From assembly GCA_020831705.1 (NCBI GenBank), contig JAFIGB010000090.1:1-36619 (forward strand): a stretch of DNA of 36,619 nucleotides. The letters are read 5' to 3'. The position numbers and the translations under genes were made by a program. Positions within the stretch are counted from its first letter, which is position 1, and each line of letters starts with the position of its first letter. The DNA comes from Candidatus Sumerlaeia bacterium. Lineage in GTDB: Bacteria > Sumerlaeota > Sumerlaeia > SLMS01. Shown here piece after piece: positions 26,080-33,552 of the stretch. The notes beneath the pieces were generated by a model that searched no databases, was not told the origin of the DNA, and saw nothing but the letters and a program-made list of their open reading frames with translations.

Positions 26080-28404
26080 TTATTCAGGAATGGTGAGCGA
26101 GTAAACCGCATCAAGGCGGATCATTCCGTCCCCCTTCGCGGAGCGATTCGGCTCCACGAGGTAGACTTTGTCGAGGGTGTAGGGGGGCATTGGCGGTTGG
26201 TCGACGATGCCGATGGAGGTGAGCCGCAAAAAATTCGTCCACACATGTCGCCACTCCCCCTTCCAGGAGACCCCTTCGCCGGGTGTGGTAAAATCGATGA
26301 CAAAGCGGTTTTCATTGGCATCAAGGAGTTCCCCGCGCAACCAGTGGCCACTGCCATCGCCCCAGACACGCACCCCAACCCCCAGGGCATCCTCGGGCAG
26401 CTGGACACGAACGGGAACATCGACGCGGGAAGCCCCTCCCGTACGGTGCATGGAATAATCCAGTGCCCACGACGCATTACCTTCCTGATAAATCTCCGTG
26501 TCGTGGGAGACGCGCGTGGCCGTCGTATTCATATTGATGAGGCTGAGAAATTCGGTGGAGTCGCCGTCCGGTGGGGTGTCGAATGCCTTCACCAGTTTCT
26601 TGGACACCGTGTCGACTGCCACGTTTGCCGTAATTGTGACATCACCGTGTTGGGCCTGGATTTTTCCCACACCGGGGGCAAGCGCCTGAATGATATTCCG
26701 GGAGGCATCGTGTTCGAGGAAATCGGGGACGTCCATCCCGGATGGCTGGAAGGCAGCGTAGAAGGGGGTTCCTTCCGCGTGGGTGGCCTCGACCCGAAAT
26801 GGCGCGGCATCCCCGCTTTGGAGAAGTAGATTCCGTGGTTGGAAGTCGACTGATTGCGCATCCGCAACACGGATGATGGCCCGCCCATGGATATTTGTGC
26901 CGACCAACCGGACATTGACGACCTTGTCGCCGGGGGTTTCTGCGCGAAAGTCCAGGGAGTCGGTGAAGGCATGCTGGGCGTATTCCTCCTCGCCAACGCG
27001 GTGTACAACCTGCCACTGGGGATTCCAGGGAACCATCTCCCCCGAGGCATCATGGGCTACCAGGTTGAGCTTGAGACCGCTCCCTGTAGGGAGAAAGACA
27101 TCACGGGGAAGGATCGTCAGGGAATTGGGGCGACCAAGGGGCGCATTCCGCATGAGGAACAACCCGGTGCTCACGGTTCGTGCCCCGGATGTATCGGAGG
27201 GAAAATTGGCAAGCTGGCCGTTGACCACCATGGTGGTGGAGCCCCCGCCATCACAGTTCAGGGCGTCTATACAACCGAGGGAGATCATGTATTCCGCCAG
27301 GTCGAAGAGATCAATGCCGACGGATCGCCCGGGCTGCCTGCCATCGACGGTGACCATGACAATCTCGCCTCCGGGGCGGATGCCGATGGCAGTCCGCGGA
27401 TGGCTGGTGGTGAGGAAATCCGTGCGGATGGCGGCCCGTTCGTCAGCACCGTCGACATGGGGTTTGCCGTTCTTGACGATCTGGGGAAGTCCCCCGGTGA
27501 CACCCACAATCCTGCCCGGGAGGTTGCCGAGGCGTGCATCGAGGGTGACCGACCTGCCGGTGGCAACCTGCGGGGGGAGGGGAAGCTCGGTATAGACAAC
27601 GGCCTCGTCCCTTCGGATTGGCCTGTCAGGAACCTTGTCCACGTCCACAATGACACCCTGGACGGGTACATTGGGAAGCCACTCGGGGCGATCAAGGCGA
27701 ACGACAAAGCTGCGAAATCCGTCAGGGACCGGAGGTGGATGACCAACGGGCCAGGTGTTCACAATGGTCCGCGTTTCATCCTTCTGGTAATTCACCTCGT
27801 CTATACGAAGGCGGGTGCCATTTTCCAGGACGATGTTGGCCGTCCACTGGGGTGGCCCGATGAAGGTGTTCATGTTCTCGTCGAAACCGAAGACCGCCCG
27901 CTGGCGCGTGCCGGTAACGTCCATCCATGGCGCCTTCCAGATCATCCCCTCATCGACGAACATGTTCACGGGGACACTCATCCCCATCCAGAAGTCGGCG
28001 TTGATGCCGACAAGGGGGCGCTCGCCGAGGGTGGCAAGTCGGGCCGCCATTGCGGGGATCGACTCACGGCCGTCTATACGACGTTGTCCCTTCTCGGCTT
28101 CAAGGCGCAAGTCCGGGCGGGAAAGCTCGGCAATGACGGTGTTGATTGTCAGCGGGCCGGTGGAGGTCGATTCAAACCGGTGAACGACACCGGGCGCCAG
28201 TTGTTGTTCGAAGTGGAAGTCCGTCCCGTCAACATGACCGACGGAGGCGGGGAACGGTGGCAACTCGGAATAGACAAGGGGGGTGCGGCGGGATTCAAGC
28301 TCCTCGGCCTTCCTGGCGTTGGTCGCGCAGGCCCCCACGAGCAACAAGGCAATGATCCCACTGCCAAGTGCCTTCCCTCCAATTCGATAAACCATGGACA
28401 TCAT
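26080..28404 (-). CDS. Phosphodiester glycosidase (NAGPA/DUF2233) family lipoprotein
   Basis: A 774-residue predicted lipoprotein (signal ending LLLVGAC, Cys at about residue 26). ATGs at 28404, 28401 and 28395 are all possible; GGGG lies best for 28395. The NAGPA domain (about 60-420) resembles the human enzyme that uncovers mannose-6-phosphate. It shows GINADFWMGMSVPVNMFVDEG, RTAIGIRPGGEIVMVTVDGR and the hallmark LNCDGGGSTTMVVNGQ (about 383-398), ending in TVSTGLFLMRN. The C-terminal ~350 residues are beta-rich: Big-like strands (about 440-610), then a jelly-roll-like module (about 620-774, with WALDYSMHRTGG and FVIDFTTPGEGVSWKGEWRH) that may bind carbohydrate. Likely acts on cell-surface or environmental glycans. 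Four GTATAGAC motif copies lie within it. Confidence 0.9.
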   Translation of the reverse strand: MMSMVYRIGGKALGSGIIALLLVGACATNARKAEELESRRTPLVYSELPPFPASVGHVDGTDFHFEQQLAPGVVHRFESTSTGPLTINTVIAELSRPDLRLEAEKGQRRIDGRESIPAMAARLATLGERPLVGINADFWMGMSVPVNMFVDEGMIWKAPWMDVTGTRQRAVFGFDENMNTFIGPPQWTANIVLENGTRLRIDEVNYQKDETRTIVNTWPVGHPPPVPDGFRSFVVRLDRPEWLPNVPVQGVIVDVDKVPDRPIRRDEAVVYTELPLPPQVATGRSVTLDARLGNLPGRIVGVTGGLPQIVKNGKPHVDGADERAAIRTDFLTTSHPRTAIGIRPGGEIVMVTVDGRQPGRSVGIDLFDLAEYMISLGCIDALNCDGGGSTTMVVNGQLANFPSDTSGARTVSTGLFLMRNAPLGRPNSLTILPRDVFLPTGSGLKLNLVAHDASGEMVPWNPQWQVVHRVGEEEYAQHAFTDSLDFRAETPGDKVVNVRLVGTNIHGRAIIRVADAQSVDFQPRNLLLQSGDAAPFRVEATHAEGTPFYAAFQPSGMDVPDFLEHDASRNIIQALAPGVGKIQAQHGDVTITANVAVDTVSKKLVKAFDTPPDGDSTEFLSLINMNTTATRVSHDTEIYQEGNASWALDYSMHRTGGASRVDVPVRVQLPEDALGVGVRVWGDGSGHWLRGELLDANENRFVIDFTTPGEGVSWKGEWRHVWTNFLRLTSIGIVDQPPMPPYTLDKVYLVEPNRSAKGDGMIRLDAVYSLTIPE
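27265..27272 (-). repeat. GTATAGAC motif copy 5
   Basis: In the phosphodiester-glycosidase gene, encoding Cys-Ile-Asp (TGT ATA GAC) just before the catalytic DGGGS motif. Flanks are T and G. Confidence 0.6.
27590..27597 (+). repeat. GTATAGAC motif copy 6
   Basis: In the same glycosidase gene but opposite in orientation to copies 5, 7 and 8. The gene reads GTC TAT ACC. Flanks are G and A, the only copy without a leading pyrimidine. Confidence 0.6.
27799..27806 (-). repeat. GTATAGAC motif copy 7
   Basis: In the glycosidase gene, read as Arg-Ile-Asp (CGT ATA GAC). Flanks are C and G. Confidence 0.6.
28072..28079 (-). repeat. GTATAGAC motif copy 8
   Basis: In the N-terminal part of the glycosidase gene, again Arg-Ile-Asp (CGT ATA GAC). 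Flanks are C and G. Confidence 0.6.
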
Positions 28405-28579
28405 CCCCGGATCTTAGTCGCACGCTGAGTGACAGTGTTCCGCTCGCCCAATGCATGGTCAAGGGGGTCCCGTTGAATTAAGAAGGAAATTTTGAGGGGC
28501 GGCACTTTCGCCTTGCTTTCGCCATGCCGACCACCTACGCTTTTCCTTCGTAGGGCGCGGTTTACCCGGAGGCATCGCC

Positions 28580-30283
28580 ATGTTACGCTTTCTGCACATT
28601 CGTAATTTTGCCCTCATCGAGGAGGCGCGGATCGATTTCCAACGGGGCCTGACCGTCCTGACCGGGGAGACCGGCGCAGGCAAGTCACTCGTTTTGGATG
28701 CCCTTGGGTTATTGGCCGGCATGCGGGCTTCACCGTCAATCGTTCGCTCGGGAGCAAATCGAGCGACGGTGGAGGCCGTCTTTGAAGTTTCCCCCGATTC
28801 AAGCCTCCTCCCCCTCCTTGAGGAAAGCGGTCTCGAATCGGAGGAGCCCGGGGAGGTGATCCTTCGCCGTGAAGTGCTCGCGAGCGGCCGGGGGCGGGCA
28901 AGCGCCAATGGACGCCTCATTCCCCTGACACTCCTTGAAAAAATTTCCCACCACCTCCTCGAAATCGGAACCCAGCATGAGCAGTTCGCCCTTCTGCAGC
29001 GCGACGCCCAGCAGGAGGTGTTCGACACGTTTTCGAACCTGCTTCCCCTTCGTACCCAGTACACGAAGGCGTGGAGCCGGGTCACGGAGTTGAGGCAGGA
29101 ACTCGCCCGCCGCCAGGGTGATGATCGCGAACGGGAACAACGGCGCGATTTTCTCGCCTATCAGGTCGAGGAACTGGAAGCGGCAGGCCTGCGGGATGGG
29201 GAACTGGAGGAACTCCAGATTGAAGCAAGGCGGCTGGGGAACGTGGAAGTCCTCGCCGCCCTGGCCAGCGAGGTGGATGGGCACCTCAACGGGGATGACA
29301 TCGAAGCGTCGGGCGTGCGTGATCTACTTTCGCGGGCGATCCGGACCGTGGAACAGATGGCATCCCACGATGCCAGTCTCGACAAAATCCTGACCCCCCT
29401 GGAGCAGGCGGCTGAAGGATTGTCCGAGGCGGCGTTTGCCCTCATGGGATACGCGGAGAAGTTGGAGGTTGATCCCAAGCGATTGATGGAAGTGGAGGAA
29501 CGCATTACCACCGTGCGGGGTCTGCTGCGCAAGCACGGCCCCTCCGTTATCGACGCCATCAACCGGTTGGAGGAAATGCGCGCTGAACTGGCCGAATTGA
29601 ACCAGTGGGAGGACGCCGGTGCTGCGTTGATGAAGGAACTGGCAGCGGCGGAGGAAACGGCCATGAGGTTGGCGCGGGATCTGACGGCAGCCCGCAAGAA
29701 GGCAGTCGTGCGATTCACCCGTCCCCTGGTGGCGATCCTTCGTGACTTTTCCCTCCCGAAGGTGCGCATCGCCCTGGAGATGGCCCCTCCTGCCAACGGC
29801 ATCGACCTTGGGGGGAAAATGAAATGCGACAGCAGGGGCGCCGAGACGGTCGAAATTCTTTTCAGCGCCAATGATGGCGAGCCACCCCAGCCCCTGAGAC
29901 GCATTGGCTCCGGGGGGGAATTGAGCCGCGTTATGCTGGCCCTGCGCACCCTTGCTGGCGAGGCATCACGGATTCCCTTGATGGTTTTCGACGAGGTGGA
30001 TGCGGGGATCTCGGGTCAGGCAGCGCGCCATGTCGCGGAGCGCCTCGCGGCGCTTTCCCGGCAAACGCAGATTCTCGCGGTGACCCACAATCCCACCGTG
30101 GCGGCCCAGGCCGACCATCAACTGCTGGTGGAAAAATCAATGGAGGGGGGAAGAACGTCCACCCATGTTCTTACCCTCGACAACCGGCAACGGCAGGAGG
30201 AACTGGCCCGGCTTCTCGATGGCGGCAAGTTGTCGGTGAAAAGCCTGGCGCTGGCCGAGGAACTTCTCGCTCAAACGGCCTGA
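28580..30283 (+). CDS. recN: DNA repair protein RecN
   Basis: An SMC-like ATPase of 567 residues that acts in double-strand-break repair. MLRFLHIRNFALIEEARIDF is the classic RecN start, with Walker A GETGAGKS at 29-36. GTQHEQFALLQRDAQQEVFD follows, then the coiled-coil arms (about 160-360), the ABC signature SGGELSRVMLALRTLAG (about 444-460), Walker B LMVFDEVDAGISG and the His-loop ILAVTHNPTVAAQADHQLLV. Length matches the family. GGAGG at 28568-28572 fixes the start. The 175-bp gap upstream (28405-28579) separates it from the divergent glycosidase gene and contains a 6-bp inverted repeat (CCTACG-9-CGTAGG, 28534-28554). No LexA box recognised. Confidence 0.97.
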   Translation: MLRFLHIRNFALIEEARIDFQRGLTVLTGETGAGKSLVLDALGLLAGMRASPSIVRSGANRATVEAVFEVSPDSSLLPLLEESGLESEEPGEVILRREVLASGRGRASANGRLIPLTLLEKISHHLLEIGTQHEQFALLQRDAQQEVFDTFSNLLPLRTQYTKAWSRVTELRQELARRQGDDREREQRRDFLAYQVEELEAAGLRDGELEELQIEARRLGNVEVLAALASEVDGHLNGDDIEASGVRDLLSRAIRTVEQMASHDASLDKILTPLEQAAEGLSEAAFALMGYAEKLEVDPKRLMEVEERITTVRGLLRKHGPSVIDAINRLEEMRAELAELNQWEDAGAALMKELAAAEETAMRLARDLTAARKKAVVRFTRPLVAILRDFSLPKVRIALEMAPPANGIDLGGKMKCDSRGAETVEILFSANDGEPPQPLRRIGSGGELSRVMLALRTLAGEASRIPLMVFDEVDAGISGQAARHVAERLAALSRQTQILAVTHNPTVAAQADHQLLVEKSMEGGRTSTHVLTLDNRQRQEELARLLDGGKLSVKSLALAEELLAQTA

Positions 30284-30502
30284 GACCCCATCCCATATCA
30301 TCCCCATGTTGGCGGGCACAATTTTTGACCTTCCGGATGGCCCGGGGGGATATTTGGAGTTGCTGGGACACCCTCTTCTGAAGCAGCATTCCCCCTTATG
30401 CACCGCAGGCAACCTTCCCTCTTGCCCGGGGAGGGCAGTGCGGTGACTTTCAGCCGGGGTCAATGTCACCCCGGTTACTGCGCAAAAAGGAGCGACCACG
30501 CA

Positions 30503-32398
30503 ATGCCATTGGAAACGCCCGTGGATCCAAGCGGGAAACCCATAACTGATGTACCCAATGCCACCATTCGGTTTGCCGGCGATTCCGGCGACGGAATGCA
30601 GCTGACAGGGGTGCAATTCACCAATAGCTCGGCCATTTTCGGAAACGACGTGTCCACCATGCCGGATTTCCCGGCGGAAATCAGGGCGCCAGCCGGCACG
30701 GTCTACGGCGTTTCAGGCTTCCAGCTCCAATTCAGCTCCTCGGATATTTACACCCCCGGCGACGAGGTCGACACCCTGGTGGCGATGAACCCCGCCGCCC
30801 TGAAGGTCAATCTCAGTGACCTGCGCCCCGGTGGCATCATCATCGCCAACGAGGACGGCTTCACCCCCCAGAACCTCAAGCTGGCCGGTTATGAGGAGAA
30901 CCCCCTGACCGACGGCTCCCTCGATAAATACCGCGTGCATCCAATCCCCATGACACAGGCCTCGCTCCGAGCAGTCGAGGAGCTTGGTGTCATTGGCAAG
31001 GATGCCGCCCGCTGCAAGAACTTCTTCGCCCTCGGCGTTGTCTGCTGGCTATACGGACGTCCCCTGACGCCGATCCTGACCTTCATCCAGAACAAGTTCG
31101 CCAAGAACGAGACTATCCGCGAGGCCAACACCAAAGTCCTCAAGGCAGGCTTCTATCTCGGCGAAACACAGGAACTCTTCGATCGCAGCTACCGTGTTCC
31201 CAAGGCAAAGCTCCCGCCGGGCACCTACCGGGAGATCCACGGCAATGAAGCCATTGCCCTTGGTCTTGTCGCTGCCTCCGAACTTTCCAACAAGTCGCTC
31301 TTTTACGGAAGTTACCCCATCACCCCGGCCAGTGACATTCTTCACGAGTTGGCCAAGCACAAGGCCTTCGGCGTGCAGACCTTCCAGGCCGAGGATGAAA
31401 TTGCCGCCATCTGCGCCGCCCTTGGCGCTTCCTTCGGTGGTGCCATCGGCATGACCGCTTCCGCAGGCCCGGGCATCGCCCTGAAATCGGAAGCCATGGG
31501 CCTCGCCGTCATGATGGAACTTCCCCTGATCGTGGTGAACGTCCAGCGCGGCGGCCCCTCAACGGGTCTTCCCACCAAGGTGGAACAGGCCGACCTGATG
31601 CAGGTCATGTATGGACGCAACGGCGAATGCCCCATCCCGGTGCTCGCTCCCCGTTCAGCGGCCGACTGCTTTGACATGGCCATCATGGCCACCCGCATTG
31701 CCCTTCGCTACATGACACCGGTGGTCATCCTCAGCGATGGCTTCATTGCCAACAGCGCCGAGCCCTGGCTGATCCCGTCGGTGAGCGACATGGAACCGAT
31801 CAAGGTGGAACACCCCCAGGAGCCGAACGGTGAGGATGACGAGTTCCTCCCCTACCTTCGCGACGAGAACCTTTCCCGCCCCTGGGCGCTTCCCGGCACC
31901 CCCAAGCTGATGCACCGTCTTGGTGGTCTCGAAAAGAAGGATGTCACCGGGGCAGTCAATTACGAGCCTGCCAACCACCAGAAGATGGTGAACATGCGCC
32001 AGGCCAAGGTGAACAAAATCGCCGAGTTCGTCCCCGAGCAGACCATCTATAACGAAACCGATGAGGCCGCCGATGTCCTGCTCATTGGATGGGGCGGAAC
32101 ATACGGTGCCATCCGCGAGGCCAACCGCCTCCTCATTGAGATGGGGCACAAGGTTTCCAACATCCACATTCGGTATATACACCCCTTCCCGCGGAACCTC
32201 GGCGAGATTCTGGAACGCTACCGTGGCAAGCACATCATCGTTCCCGAGCTGAACAACGGCCAGTTGCTCCGTCTCATCCGCGCGGAATATCTGGTAAATG
32301 CCCGTGGCCTGAACAAGGTCCAGGGCAAGCCATTCATGGTGAGTGAAATCGTTGAATTCGTCGACAACCTTCTGACCAAGGAGAAGAAGAACGCATGA
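30503..32398 (+). CDS. korA: 2-oxoacid:ferredoxin oxidoreductase, alpha subunit with fused gamma domain (KorA type)
   Basis: Large subunit of a thiamine-pyrophosphate 2-oxoacid:ferredoxin oxidoreductase, probably converting 2-oxoglutarate to succinyl-CoA with reduction of ferredoxin. The start is ATG 30503, preceded by AAGGAG at 30487-30492; a longer frame from 30398 is rejected. The 631 residues comprise an N-terminal gamma domain (about 10-190, IRFAGDSGDGMQLTGVQF) followed by the alpha domain. That domain has FYGSYPITPASDILHELAKH, FQAEDEIAAICAALGASFGG, MTASAGPGIALKSEAMGLAV and VNVQRGGPSTGLPTKVEQAD. The C-terminal domain II contains VLLIGWGGTYGAIREANRLL. This fused architecture is typical of two-subunit KorAB. 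korB overlaps by 4 bp. Use of pyruvate or another 2-oxoacid is not excluded. Confidence 0.95.
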   Translation: MPLETPVDPSGKPITDVPNATIRFAGDSGDGMQLTGVQFTNSSAIFGNDVSTMPDFPAEIRAPAGTVYGVSGFQLQFSSSDIYTPGDEVDTLVAMNPAALKVNLSDLRPGGIIIANEDGFTPQNLKLAGYEENPLTDGSLDKYRVHPIPMTQASLRAVEELGVIGKDAARCKNFFALGVVCWLYGRPLTPILTFIQNKFAKNETIREANTKVLKAGFYLGETQELFDRSYRVPKAKLPPGTYREIHGNEAIALGLVAASELSNKSLFYGSYPITPASDILHELAKHKAFGVQTFQAEDEIAAICAALGASFGGAIGMTASAGPGIALKSEAMGLAVMMELPLIVVNVQRGGPSTGLPTKVEQADLMQVMYGRNGECPIPVLAPRSAADCFDMAIMATRIALRYMTPVVILSDGFIANSAEPWLIPSVSDMEPIKVEHPQEPNGEDDEFLPYLRDENLSRPWALPGTPKLMHRLGGLEKKDVTGAVNYEPANHQKMVNMRQAKVNKIAEFVPEQTIYNETDEAADVLLIGWGGTYGAIREANRLLIEMGHKVSNIHIRYIHPFPRNLGEILERYRGKHIIVPELNNGQLLRLIRAEYLVNARGLNKVQGKPFMVSEIVEFVDNLLTKEKKNA

Positions 32399-33441
32399 GT
32401 GCAACCGAAAGCCCAAAATATACAGTCAAGGACTTCGCCAGTGATCAGGACGTGCGCTGGTGCCCGGGCTGCGGCGACTACTCCGTTCTTGCCGCGGTGA
32501 AGAAGGTCCTCGTCAACCTGGGCATCGCCCCCGAGCAATACGCCTTCATCTCGGGCATTGGCTGCTCCAGTCGGTTTCCGTATTACATGAACACCTACGG
32601 CATGCACAGCATCCATGGTCGCGCCCTTGCCGTCGCCACCGGCTTCAAGGTCGCCCCCCCCGACATGCAGACCGTTGTCATCACCGGTGACGGCGACGCC
32701 CTTTCCATCGGCGGCAACCACACGATCCACGCCCTGCGCCGCAACGTGGACTTCACCGTGCTGCTGTTCAACAACGAGATATACGGCCTCACCAAGGGGC
32801 AGTATTCGCCCACCTCGCCGATTGGAAAGAAGACCAAGTCGAGCCCCTACGGATCCCTCGACCAGCCGCTCAACCCGCTGGCGATTGCACTGGCTGCGGA
32901 GGCCTCCTTTGTTGCCCGCACCGTCGACATGCACCCCAAGCACCTGCAGGAAACGATCGAGCGGGCCATGCGCCACAAGGGTTCCTCGTTCGTCGAGATC
33001 TACCAGAACTGCAACATCTTCAACGACGGTGCCATGGCCCACGCCCAGGACCGGAAGGTGCGCGCCGACAATGTGGTGGAGATCAAGCATGGCGAGCCGA
33101 TGGTCTACGGCAAGGAACTCAACAAGGGTCTCATGCGCAAGGGCCGTGATGTGATTCCCGTCACGATCGGCGAAAACGGCGTCACGATGGATGACATCGT
33201 TCGCCACGACGAGCATGCACCCGTCGGCATTCATGCCCAGCTTGCCCGTCTCAAGTACCCCGCCTTCCCCGAGCCCATCGGCGTCATCCGCGCCGTGGAA
33301 CGCCCGACCTACAATGACCTCGTCAACGATCAGGTTGCAGATGCCATCGAAGCCCGTGGTGGCAGGCCGGACCTCCAGCAGCTCCTCAACGGGAACTCCA
33401 CCTGGGAAGTCAACGAACAGGGCGAGACAATCGGCAGGTAA
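32395..33441 (+). CDS. korB: 2-oxoacid:ferredoxin oxidoreductase, beta subunit (KorB type)
   Basis: The thiamine-pyrophosphate-binding partner of KorA, 348 residues. Hallmarks are WCPGCGDYSVLAAVKKVL (about 22-39, cluster/TPP region), GIGCSSRFPYYMNTYGMHSI, HGRALAVATGFK, the TPP/metal motif GDGDALSIGGNH (about 100-111), LLFNNEIYGLTKGQYSPTSP and KTKSSPYGS. It overlaps korA by ATGA, a standard coupled arrangement. No ferredoxin or KorC/KorD gene is adjacent, consistent with the two-subunit type. Its transcript most likely ends at the hairpin 33 bp downstream. Confidence 0.96.
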   Translation: MSATESPKYTVKDFASDQDVRWCPGCGDYSVLAAVKKVLVNLGIAPEQYAFISGIGCSSRFPYYMNTYGMHSIHGRALAVATGFKVAPPDMQTVVITGDGDALSIGGNHTIHALRRNVDFTVLLFNNEIYGLTKGQYSPTSPIGKKTKSSPYGSLDQPLNPLAIALAAEASFVARTVDMHPKHLQETIERAMRHKGSSFVEIYQNCNIFNDGAMAHAQDRKVRADNVVEIKHGEPMVYGKELNKGLMRKGRDVIPVTIGENGVTMDDIVRHDEHAPVGIHAQLARLKYPAFPEPIGVIRAVERPTYNDLVNDQVADAIEARGGRPDLQQLLNGNSTWEVNEQGETIGR

Positions 33442-33463
33442 ACCCGCCAACCTCCCAACCCCC

Positions 33464-33471
33464 GTATAGAC
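33464..33471 (+). repeat. GTATAGAC motif copy 9 (intergenic)
   Basis: The only non-coding copy. It lies between korB and the terminator hairpin, ending 2 bases before the left arm. Flanks are C and A. Coding constraints cannot explain this copy. Confidence 0.65.
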
Positions 33472-33473
33472 AA

Positions 33474-33516
33474 AAGCCCGGCGCGGAGATTTCTCTCCAT
33501 GCCGGGCTTCCTTTTT
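33474..33516. terminator. Strong, probably bidirectional Rho-independent terminator
   Basis: Outer stem AAGCCCGGC (33474-33482) pairs with GCCGGGCTT (33501-33509). A 2-base internal bulge on each side leads to an inner stem GGAGA/TCTCC (33485-33489 and 33494-33498) with a 4-base loop. CCTTTTT follows on the plus strand and CTTTTG on the minus strand. It lies between the convergent korB and the repeat-protein gene and can serve both. A GTATAGAC motif (33464-33471) ends 2 bases before the left arm. Confidence 0.9.
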
Positions 33517-33552
33517 GTCCTCCCAAACTGCGGGGGCCGTTCCGAAAACCGG

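Noticed and set aside
26854-28428. 524-codon open frame on the plus strand
   Set aside because: It is exactly antisense to the phosphodiester-glycosidase gene, which has a signal peptide and catalytic motif. The antisense product shows no recognisable domain; long antisense frames are expected at this GC content.
30398-30502. N-terminal extension of KorA from an ATG at 30398
   Set aside because: The extension is not family-like, and a consensus AAGGAG site lies at the right distance from the ATG at 30503.
32218-33450. 410-codon open frame on the minus strand
   Set aside because: Antisense to korB and the korA end, both with clear family motifs. The predicted peptide is Val/Gly/His-rich, a composition typical of an antisense shadow.
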